Part shown: positions 55,906 through 64,000 of the stretch, piece after piece
Position numbering within the stretch: position 1 is the stretch's first letter
Layout: each line of letters begins with the position of its first letter
DNA from: Erythrophleum ivorense
Taxonomy: Eukaryota > Streptophyta > Magnoliopsida > Fabales > Fabaceae
Direction: 5' to 3'
DNA: 64,000 nt
Assembly (NCBI GenBank): GCA_026724425.1
Contig: JAIUCV010000583.1
Span: forward strand, 248,001 to 312,000
Notes under the pieces: generated by a model
Told to the model about the DNA's origin: nothing
What the model saw: the letters and a program-made list of their open reading frames with translations, nothing else
The model's database searches: none
Made by a program: the position numbers and the translations under genes

Positions 55906-58506
55906 ATGGAAGAGGATTTGAGAAATCCTAGTCCTATAAGGGCGATTCCTATACGCCACATATCTCCTCCTAGAGACAGTCCAAAAGAGAAGAGGATGTC
56001 AAACCCACCAGCTATTTCACCTTCATGGGATTCTCGCAGTAGTCCTCCCGGACTAGCACCCTTGAACACCAAGAAAAACCTTCTCCCCTACCTTAACGCG
56101 GCCGAACTGGAGACGTCTAGCCAAGCCTACTATGAAAGAGAAGAACACCTTCTAGCCTCACCAGAAGAAGAAATAGATCCGGAGCTGATTGAGTTTGTGA
56201 AGAGAGACAAATTCCATGATCTCTACAATGAGCATGCACTAGAACACATTGATCACTTTGAAGGTCTTTGTGATTCTTATGGAGTTTTCGATTTTGAGAA
56301 GAAACTAATGCTATTCAGCATGTCCTTAGCTGGGAGAGCTCTTGAGTGGGCGCAATACTCTCCCCCTTTTCAGATCAACACTTGGTTAGACTGCAGAGAA
56401 GCTTTCTTGAAGAGGTTCAGCAGGAACCCACCTTTCAAATCCAAGTATAACCAAAACTCTTACCCTCACCACAACCAATCTGATGAAGAAGAAGATGATG
56501 CCTCCTTACCACCGGAGTCCATCAATGGCGACCTGATCAAGTATGTAGTAAGAGATCCTTTCCATGACTTCATATCAGAATGTGCTCAAGAACATGTTGA
56601 GAATTTCGAAAATCTCTGTGATTATTATGGTTTGGGAGAGAACCTAAAGAAGATCAGCTTGTTCCAAACATCCCTAGCTGGCCGAGCTCAAGAGTGGGTT
56701 AGATTTTCTGCCCAACACGATTTCAAGACATGGAGAAGATACAAGGAAGCTTTCCTCAACAAGTTTGCCCGTGGACAACCCTATGTGCCGCTACTCAAAC
56801 CCTACCACCCGCCCTATAGAAACCACCAACCTCCACCGCACATTTTGCAGCTACCCCAAGCCACAGAAGGATTACCCCACAACCCACACCTAACCAAGCT
56901 TGAAGAGATGCTACAAGAGTACCTTGACTATCAAGTCACAAGTACAAGAGAGATGGAGAAGAAGATCGAATATATTCATCTCACCCTTGGAGAAAAGATG
57001 GATGTTCTTTTTAACCAAGTTATCAAGCTTGACAAAGATATCAAGCAACTCAAGGAAGACCATGATCGATCACTCAACCTTGTCAAGCTAGATGTTGCTG
57101 CAAAACACCACGAGTTACTTAGCAAGAGCATTGATGCCAATAGCTTCAATGATGATAATTGCAAACATCTTGGTATCATCTATAACCGGCTGTCAGCTGT
57201 AGAAGGATCTCTTTTCTCTAAGAACCAGAGAGAAAGAAGCCCCACACCCAAACCACCTCCTTACCCTTGCAATGTCATCACAGCAATCTCCAAGGAAAAC
57301 TCATCACATCTTGTAAGAAAAGAAGAAGAAGATCAAGAGTATGAGGAAGACTATGAAGATGATGAAGAAGAGAACCAGAGTTTTAACAGCAATGCAAGCT
57401 CTAGAGGAAGTGAAACCAGTCCACAGCAACCTGACCCGCGATTCTCTCCACCTCCGGCTCGCACACTCGCCCTTCCTAGAATTACCGGCATTTCAAGAAA
57501 GAGAATCACCTTGGATGAACCAGACGATTCATTCTATTATGATCTCATCGACCCTACTAAGATAAGCCCAGAGAAGCTTAAGGAATTTAACAAGAAGGTG
57601 AAGTCCATACCATTCTATGTCCCCTTTGAAGAAGCTTGGAACAACCACGATTTGGTTGAATTTTTCTTTAGTAGCAAAGAAACCAAGGATGAGATTAAGC
57701 AACTCTTTAGGCGAGCCCGCCTCTCTATGTCATCTTATGCAGCAACCCTACCCCCATCTCCGCCCTCTACACCTCCTCCCAAGTGGTACAGCAACCCCAT
57801 CTCCCGAGAGAAGCTAGCTGAATTCAACCGCTTTGTCCAAACACTACCCGCCAGCATGACCTTTCATGAGGCCTGGAAGAACCACCCACTCACCAACTTC
57901 TTCCACAACTGCAAAGAGACCCCAGAAGAGATTCAGGAGCTATTTGAGAAAGCTAAGAAGCAACCATCTTTCCGAACCCTCTACAAGGTAGAAGACCCAG
58001 GACAGTTTACCATACCCTGCACAATCAATGGAAGATACTTTGATAGCTACATTTGTGATTCTGGTTCATGCATAAACCTGATGCCCACACACACTGCCAA
58101 ACTCCTTGGGATCACACGCCTACAACCTTCACAAATCAGCATTGGACTTGCTGATCTCACCATTGCACAACCTAGAGGTGTTGTCTATGATATCTTGCTC
58201 GAAATTGGAGATACAAAGATACCGGTAGATTTTCATATCATGAATATCAAAGGAGGAAGTGACATGCCTATTATACTCGGAAGATCATTCTTGGCAACTG
58301 CTGGAGCCATTATGGATTGGCCAAACCGCCGCATCTCTCTTGCCAATGTCAACAAATCTGTTTTCTATGATGCCGTCCCCGTTTTCACTCCTACCAAGCA
58401 TTCTCGGTTCATCTCTCCTCATGAACCACCTGATCATCCACAAGGACGTGATGGGACACACACAAAAAGGCTTTGTCTCAGGCCATGTCCTTCAACTTCT
58501 TCTTAG
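55906..58506 (+). CDS. gag: Gag-protease of element H, 866 aa, with two internal duplications
   Basis: Intact ORF from an ATG shortly after TTTTTCAG|GT. A first duplication covers the capsid N-terminal region: residues about 93-174 (FHDLYNEHALEHIDHFEGLC, MSLAGRALEWAQY, CREAFLKRF) and about 208-289 (FHDFISECAQEHVENFENLC, TSLAGRAQEWVRF, YKEAFLNKF). After a coiled segment (about 325-410) and an acidic stretch comes a second duplication: about 552-606 (ISPEKLKEFN...PFEEAWNNHDL) and 631-686 (ISREKLAEFN...TFHEAWKNHPL). The retropepsin-like domain has CDSGSCINLMP at about 714-724 and PIILGRSFLATAGAIMD. The copies differ at most positions, so the duplications are old and both halves were kept. The part of capsid that holds NLWNIFYRGID in B, E and G is not seen. 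Confidence 0.92.
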   Translation: MEEDLRNPSPIRAIPIRHISPPRDSPKEKRMSNPPAISPSWDSRSSPPGLAPLNTKKNLLPYLNAAELETSSQAYYEREEHLLASPEEEIDPELIEFVKRDKFHDLYNEHALEHIDHFEGLCDSYGVFDFEKKLMLFSMSLAGRALEWAQYSPPFQINTWLDCREAFLKRFSRNPPFKSKYNQNSYPHHNQSDEEEDDASLPPESINGDLIKYVVRDPFHDFISECAQEHVENFENLCDYYGLGENLKKISLFQTSLAGRAQEWVRFSAQHDFKTWRRYKEAFLNKFARGQPYVPLLKPYHPPYRNHQPPPHILQLPQATEGLPHNPHLTKLEEMLQEYLDYQVTSTREMEKKIEYIHLTLGEKMDVLFNQVIKLDKDIKQLKEDHDRSLNLVKLDVAAKHHELLSKSIDANSFNDDNCKHLGIIYNRLSAVEGSLFSKNQRERSPTPKPPPYPCNVITAISKENSSHLVRKEEEDQEYEEDYEDDEEENQSFNSNASSRGSETSPQQPDPRFSPPPARTLALPRITGISRKRITLDEPDDSFYYDLIDPTKISPEKLKEFNKKVKSIPFYVPFEEAWNNHDLVEFFFSSKETKDEIKQLFRRARLSMSSYAATLPPSPPSTPPPKWYSNPISREKLAEFNRFVQTLPASMTFHEAWKNHPLTNFFHNCKETPEEIQELFEKAKKQPSFRTLYKVEDPGQFTIPCTINGRYFDSYICDSGSCINLMPTHTAKLLGITRLQPSQISIGLADLTIAQPRGVVYDILLEIGDTKIPVDFHIMNIKGGSDMPIILGRSFLATAGAIMDWPNRRISLANVNKSVFYDAVPVFTPTKHSRFISPHEPPDHPQGRDGTHTKRLCLRPCPSTSS

Positions 58507-58516
58507 AAGAACCAAA

Positions 58517-58572
58517 CGGTCAAGCTAAAGACCATAAACAAGCGCTGTATGGGAGGCAACCCATAAGGTCTT
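58517..58572 (+). promoter_or_regulatory. post-gag hairpin followed by AAG|GT (element H)
   Basis: GTCAAGCTAAAGACC, AAACAAGCGCT, stem TATGGG (58,548-58,553), loop AGGCAA, stem CCCATA (58,560-58,565), AAG|GTC. Confidence 0.78.
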
Positions 58573-58768
58573 TTCTATCCCTTTTTAATCTTTGTTTTCA
58601 TTTAATAGTTTTGTTTTGAAGTTTTGGATACAGAAATTTGAGAATCCAGCATGAAAGAAGTAGAAAGAAACCTCAGGAAAGAAGAATGCAGCACTCATCA
58701 TGGTCGGGTCGACCAAGACGGTCGACCGGTGCCTCGCCCGATCGACCGAGTCCCCTCTTGCCGACCCG
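58573..58768 (+). other. dyad-bearing region between gag and minisatellite (H)
   Basis: Shares TTTTGAAGTTTTGGATACAG with D, then a short cluster of GGTCGACC / GGTCGACCGG dyads (58,702-58,750). No gene. Confidence 0.6.
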
Positions 58769-59035
58769 CCATCCCACCTCACTTGCATACCATCCCACCT
58801 CACTTGCATACCATCCCACCTCACTTGCATACCATCCCACCTCACTTGCATACCATCCCACCTCACTTGCATACCATCCCACCTCACTTGCATACCATCC
58901 CACCTCACTTGCATACCATCTCACCTCATTTGCATACCATCCACCTCACTTACCTACCATCTCACCTCATTTGCATACCATCCCACCTCATTGCATACCA
59001 TCCCCCCTCATTTGCATATCATCCCGCCACACTTT
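58769..59035 (+). repeat. 21-bp minisatellite (CATCCCACCTCACTTGCATAC)
   Basis: About seven near-perfect units (described by the 21-base period from 58,769 to about 58,920), then degenerate units with small indels to about 59,035. Because the unit is 21 bases every frame is open, giving seven-residue repeats such as MQVRWDG; none is taken as a gene. The unit name in the call field is one 21-base period. Confidence 0.93.
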
Positions 59036-60294
59036 CATTCCATACCACATCACATCCCACGCCTACTTGCTGTTCTACCACATGATGATCCTACTTCACC
59101 TACACTCAGGCGGCCCTTTAAACTCACTGCTGGTGCGCAACAGCACTTGACCATCTAAGCCGGGATCTCATCCACATTATGGAGCAACATAGTAGCTGGA
59201 CATATCATCCATCAAACCATTCTTCGGTTTCTAATACCATATCAGGTTATATCTTTCCTCTAATTCACAAATGCCTTATTACCTCTTTCTTTTACCTCCC
59301 TTAATCGGATTTGCTTTCACCGGGACGGTGCAAGTTAAGTCTGGGGGGATTGTCGGTACTAATGCGTTTGTTCATGACTTGTCTTCATCTTATATCTATT
59401 TCTCTTATCAACCTTTTTCAAAACCTCTGTTTTATTGAGTCAAAATAAGTTAGGAAACTATGATCTATCCTAGGAGCTTACCACTGCATGCCAAAGCTCT
59501 TGTGATCACAAAGGCGAATATTGACACCGAACAATGCCCAACGGAACCACTGAGGGTGGATCGACCTACTGATTTGGCAAGATTTCTAAGGTACCCGGAC
59601 AATCTAAAGTCAACTCCACCACCTAATTGAACTTTTAATTTTTTTTGTCAAGGGGCTTGAGATACATATTAGCCGATTCCTCATCCCGGTCTAGTTGAGA
59701 CATGTCCACCAAAGATACAGTCCACCTCTCTCTCATCTGCAAAATAAAAATCAAAAGCTTTTAAGCACAAGGAAAACGTGTAAGCAAGAGGAATGCATAC
59801 GTCTGCACCTTCTTGTCTTATGGAGACCTACTCAAACAAGGAAAAGCAAAAGCCTATCCTATGATATTCCCAGAAAAGAAAAATATTCAAAGGGAAGAAG
59901 GATCGATAGAAAAAATAAAATGATACCCTAGAAAAGTAGGGAAAGATCGATCCTTCAAAAGAAAAGAGAGAAAGAGAGAGGAATGGAACTGGATGTGCTA
60001 AAAAGGACTGTCTTGGCAAACACTTGGATGGGTAAGAGTCAATGCTCTGTGATCAATACTCCCTTGATAAAGACCGCACGCTTTAAATACTGTAAGGAGT
60101 TGACAATGGAAAGTTTGGAGTGCTGGATGAGATTTGTTGGGTCCGGTTTGGTTCGCTAAGCTCAAGGTCAGAACGGGAAGGCTAGATTCAAAGTTAGTCT
60201 TGCTCCAAGTGAAAGCAGAGCAATGGAAGATACAAGTGCCAAAGGATAAGTGAGTTTTCATGTTTTCAAACCTCTTTCTCCGATTTGGATTCTA
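59036..60294 (+). other. conserved 3' non-coding domain of element H
   Basis: Internal polypurine tract with ACCGGGACGGT hairpin (59,318-59,350), TTTTATTGAGTCAAAA (59,431), GTGGATCGACCTACTGA (59,556), TAAGGTACCCGGACAATCTAA (59,588), two-tier stem-loop (outer arms 59,897-59,907 and 59,946-59,956; inner 59,926-59,930 and 59,937-59,941). Confidence 0.75.
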
Positions 60295-60333
60295 TTTGCT
60301 TGGGGACAAGCAAAGATCTAAGTCTGGGGGAGT
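60295..60333 (+). promoter_or_regulatory. 3' polypurine tract with upstream hairpin (element H)
   Basis: TTTGCTTG (60,295-60,302), loop GGGA, CAAGCAAA (60,307-60,314), AAGTCTGGGGGAGT abutting the LTR. Confidence 0.9.
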
Positions 60334-61983
60334 TGATATACCTCTATTTTACACCCTTTTTACATCGTTTTTATATACTTTATGCATGGTTTTACCGTGG
60401 ATTTTTGCTTTAAAAGGTAGTTTTTATGTATATATAGTGCCAAGAGTCATTTCAGGTCAAAAGATGCAATTTGGAGCAAAACAAAGGCAAAGGTCCTCAA
60501 AGCAGCTTCATGCACTATCATTTACTTTGGAAGAGCCCCAAAACCATTATACTCAATGGATTTCACCAAAACCAGTTCTCCGCGATGCCTACATTAGTTA
60601 GCTTTACAACGCAATTGGAATCATGCAATTTGGCCACGTAGAATGGGAGATATGATCGTTTTAGTGAAGAGTGTCAAATCAGCCGAAAACCGGACGTCTA
60701 CACCAACCGCTCGACCGAACCGGTCGGACAGGGCCTCCAAGGCTCCCGTCCGACCCGACCGTCCTTAACTGCAGGAGGACACCGGTCGACCGAACCGGTC
60801 GGACAGGGCCTCCAAGGCTCCCGTCCGACCCGACCTTCCTTCAAGTCCACGACCCATCCGGTCGACCGAGCCGGTCGGACAGGGCCTCCAAGGCTCCCGT
60901 CCGACCCGACCTCCTTTCATCATCCCGTGCAACCGTTCGACCGCCAGCTCGACCCGAGCACCAGCCCTGACCGACCGGTCGACCGCCCCGCTCGACCGCG
61001 ACACGCCCCGCTCGACCCGGCTCGTTTCCGAAGCCCGTTTTGCACGTTTTCAAGCCCAAACTTACACCGCCTCTTATGTTTCGACCAAGACCTAGGTCAA
61101 GCCGCCCTTCAAGTTCTGAAGCATTATAAATACATCTTTTTAGCCTTGTAAAAGAAGAGAGCCGCACATAGAGATACAAAATATTATTCAATAAAAGTTC
61201 TTATAGTTTTTGCTTTCTTTCATTGTCTCCTTCAAGAGAGGATCTCGGATCTCTGTTCTTATGAACATGAATTCGATTTCCTTCTCTATGTCTGAGTAGT
61301 TACCTTGTTAAGTGATAGGAAATCAAAGGATAGTGTTCATGCTTGCTTGATAATCGATATATAGAATTAGGGTTTACATAAACTCTTCACCTTTGCTTGT
61401 GTTCATTGCTTGGTGTTGATCTGGCCAATCAACATATGATCCTAGGTAGATTTGAGCCACGGAAGTGATGAATCATTCGCCTGAACTAGTATTTGGTGGG
61501 CAACTCTCTCTTAGACTGCGGAAGTTGATTTACTAGAGGTTGTGAACAATTGAGACTTGATCGAATTAATGCTTGTTTGAATATCTAAGGACATACCAAA
61601 AGTTTAGCGATTAGATAGATCAACATAGGGGTCGGAGCCACGGAAGTGGAAAGATCTAAATTAGTGTCTTGAGTTCTAGGTGGTACACATTCTTAAATCC
61701 CTAACAAATCGAACTTGCTTGCTTGAATCACTCATCCCGAGATTATCCTATTGCTTAGCGCTTTCCATCCATTGATTTACAGCTCTATTTGCTTTGTTTA
61801 CTTGCTTCCTTTACTTGCTTTCAACGTGACAACAACCAAACTCATATTGTTTTCCTAGCTAAATCTCAATCTCATACCTTGTAGTGCACTAACTGGTCCT
61901 TGTGTTCGATATACCCGTTGCTACTCTCGATCTGTGCACTTGCAGAAAAGGGGTAGAAATTGGGAAAAGTTTAATCCCCATCA
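60334..61983 (+). repeat. 3' LTR of element H
   Basis: About ten differences from the 5' copy by eye. TATA box at 61,125. The eight bases after its end (AGCTTTTT) are those that normally separate the 5' LTR of H from its primer site, not a target duplication. Confidence 0.93.
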
Positions 61984-62000
61984 AGCTTTTTGAAAAAGCT
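61984..62000. other. centre of a perfect inverted LTR-LTR junction
   Basis: AGCTTTTT-G-AAAAAGCT joins the end of the H 3' LTR to the inverted end of the I LTR. With the adjoining LTR ends (CCCCATCA / TGATGGGG) the perfect palindrome spans at least 61,966-62,018. Confidence 0.9.
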
Positions 62001-63755
62001 TGATGGGGATTAAACTTTTCCCAATTTCTATCCCTTTTCTGCAAGTGCACAGATCGAGAGTAGCAACGGGTATATCGAACACAAGGAGCAGATAAGTGCA
62101 CTACGAGCTATGCGAGTCTAATCAAGCTAGGACAAATGAGGGGGTTTTGGGTTTTGAGATGCAAATTAACTAAACTAAGTAAAAGCAAGAATAAAAGCGG
62201 TGTAAGTTCAAGGTGGAAAGACGCTAGGCAATAGGTAATTCTCAGAGATTCATAGATGATAAGTTTGATGATTGACTTCTATCTATGTAGGGATATGGGA
62301 TGTAAGATCCGTCTAGAACACAAAACACGAAAATAAGTCTTTCCACTTCCGTGGCTCCGACTCCTATGATAACTTATCTAATCGCTAAACTTTTGGTATG
62401 TCCTTAGATAGTTAATCAAGCATTAAATCGATCAAGTTCGGATACAGTTCACTAGGCTTAGTAAATCAACTTCCGCAGTCTAAGAAACCTAGCTTGTCAA
62501 AGAATAGGTCCGGCGAATGATACAGCACTTCCGTGGCTCAAATCAACCTAGGATCGGATTGCTAGATGCGCGGTAAAGCAATCAGCATTAATAAGTGAAC
62601 AAAACGAGACAAAGACTCTAATGATATCCCTAGTTAATTCATAAAATCATAATCAGCATATGAACTCTTTGAAACCCTAAAACCTAACTAGAAATCTACT
62701 CAATCATGATGCAAGTAAACAAGCACAAATCTGAGAAAGAAATCATATTATTATAAGGAGAACAGGGTTTAGAAATCTTCTCTATATTGAGATACAAAGA
62801 AGGGATCTTCTCCCTAAGGAAAACAATGAGAAGGAAGTAAAACAATGGAGAATCCCTCTAAGGGGATCTCCCTAGTGCGGCCCTCTCTTGTGGCTCCTCT
62901 CCTGTGCGGCTCTGTTGTGTCTCTCTTATCTCTCTTTCTTTTCTTTCTAAAGAGGCTAAAAAGGTGTATTTATAGTGCTAGGTCTTCCAGGGGTCGAGAT
63001 TAGGTAAACGGGCCGAGTAAATCGTGAAAACGTGCAAAACGGGCCTTAGTCGGCTAAGCCGGGTCGAGCGGGACGGCGGCGGTCGAGCGGGGCGGTCGAC
63101 CGGTCGGTTGGGCTGGTGCTCGGGTCGAGCTGGGGGTCGACCGGTCGCACGGGATGATGGTCGGGTCGAGCTGGCGCGCACGGGATGGCGAAAAGAGGTC
63201 GGGTCGGACGAGAGCCTTGGAGGCCCTGTCCGACCGGCTCGGTCGACCGGATCGTGGAGGAAGGTCGGGTCGGACGGGAGCCTTGGAGGCCCTGTCCGAC
63301 CGGCTCGGTCGACCGGATCGTGGAGGAAGGTCGGGTCGGACGGGAGCCTTGGAGGCCCTGTCCGACCGGCTCGGTCGAGCGGCTGGTGTAGACGTCCGGT
63401 TTTCGGCTGATTTGACACTCTTCACTAAAATGATAATATATTCCATTCTACACGTCCAAATTGCATGATTCCAATTGTGTTGGAAAGCTAACTCATGTAG
63501 GCATCGCGACGAACTAGTTTTGGTGAGATCCATTGAGTAGAATGTTTTTGGGGCTCTTTCAAAGTTGATGCTGTGTCGTGGAGCGGCGTAAAGTCCAAAT
63601 CCTGTGGTTTTGCTCCAAAATGCATCTTTCGACCTGTTTAGACTCTTAGTACTATAAATCCACAAAAACTACCTTTTTAGATCGAAAAGCCTTTAAAAAC
63701 CTTATAAAAATCATAGTAAAACCATATAAAAAGGGTACAAAATAGAGGTATATCA
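62001..63755 (-). repeat. 3' LTR of element I, mosaic
   Basis: 1755 bp. The about 90 bases next to the inverted junction match H; from there (AGCTATGCGAGTCTAATCAAG, by position 62,105-62,125) to about 62,930 it follows D; the dyad part resembles G. Three 66-base-spaced hairpin units lie at 63,190-63,390, TATA box (reversed) at about 62,967. Confidence 0.9.
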
Positions 63756-64000
63756 ACTCCCCCAGACTTAGATCTTTGCTTGTCCTCAAGCAAATAGAAT
63801 CCAAATCGGAGAAAGAGGTTTGAAAACGTAGAAACTCCTTATCCTTTTGAGAAACCTGTGGCGGCTTCCTCTCCTGTATTCCACTAAAAACATAACCAAT
63901 GTTAGACTAGCTTCACATAATGCTCGGCAAGCTTAGCGAACCATACCAAACTCAACTAGTCTCATCCAGCACTCCAGACTTTCCATTGTTAACTCCTTGC
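63756..64000 (-). other. 3' domain of element I with polypurine tract and hairpin
   Basis: Minus-strand AAGTCTGGGGGAGT abuts the LTR. The hairpin TTTGCTTG / CAAGCAAA lies at 63,775-63,794. The remainder is non-coding and matches G. Confidence 0.8.

Larger units (their letters stand above)
54111..61983 (+). mobile_element. Non-autonomous Athila-type element H (gag only)
   Basis: Two nearly identical LTRs (1649 and 1650 bp), tRNA-Asp primer site with one mismatch, a large intact gag-protease ORF, post-gag hairpin, a 21-bp minisatellite in place of env, internal and 3' polypurine tracts. Flanks are TTAGT on the left and AGCTT on the right, so no target duplication; the right side ends in an inverted junction with element I. 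Confidence 0.92.
62001..64000 (-). mobile_element. Athila-type element I (3' LTR and 3' domain), minus strand, continues right
   Basis: Only the 3' end is visible: LTR, polypurine tract, PPT hairpin (63,775-63,794) and the start of the conserved 3' domain, which resembles G at 52,550-52,790. The body lies beyond the window. Confidence 0.88.

Noticed and set aside
58585..59158. Long ORFs on both strands across the 21-bp minisatellite (MQVRWDG and HLHTIPP repeats)
   Set aside because: The repeat unit is a multiple of three and lacks stops in every frame; no domain, and the tract is only a simple repeat in D.

Overview
This 64-kb window is plant nuclear DNA from repeat-rich, probably pericentromeric heterochromatin. 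I see no ordinary host gene. Nearly everything is transposable-element sequence: Athila-type Ty3/gypsy LTR retrotransposons (primer-binding site complementary to the 3' end of tRNA-Asp, Gag-protease ORFs, ATHILA ORF-1/env-like ORFs), one gutted chromovirus-like Ty3/gypsy element (initiator-Met primer site), a solo LTR, and a broken CACTA (En/Spm) DNA transposon. The Athila content and the TCGA-core dyad arrays suggest a Brassicaceae genome; that assignment is inference.

Layout. A CACTA element with genes on the minus strand is the oldest visible layer and survives in three blocks (10,820-13,024; 25,741-27,170; 39,320-42,800). It has been cut by retroelement B (minus, 6,063-10,819), C (plus, 13,025-25,740), E (minus, 27,171-39,319) and F (minus, from 42,801). 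These carry later insertions in turn: A (plus, ends 6,062) lies in B, D (plus, 16,266-23,762, target duplication GTATG) lies in C, and a solo LTR (30,060-31,674, duplication CTAGG) lies in E. E itself is flanked by TAGAA duplications and splits the transposase gene. The right third is a row of damaged elements: F (truncated), G (44,996-54,049), H (54,111-61,983) and I (minus, 62,001 to the window end). H and I are joined through a perfect inverted repeat.

How the parts work together. A and E carry pol (integrase; reverse transcriptase and RNase H in E), but both are broken. D, G and H have no pol at all. G keeps gag plus an env-like ORF, H keeps only a gag with two internal duplications, and D keeps only a capsid-less Gag fragment with a damaged protease motif. 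Yet D, G and H have complete cis signals and similar LTR pairs, so they look like non-autonomous derivatives mobilised in trans. The family shares a set of non-coding elements: a hairpin after the last gag/pol codon followed by AG|GT, a second polypurine tract about 1 kb before the 3' LTR, a two-tier stem-loop, a hairpin abutting the 3' polypurine tract (with a covarying base pair in A), and arrays of TCGA-core dyads upstream of the LTR TATA box and in the 3' region. This conserved non-coding set is the most interesting content of the window.
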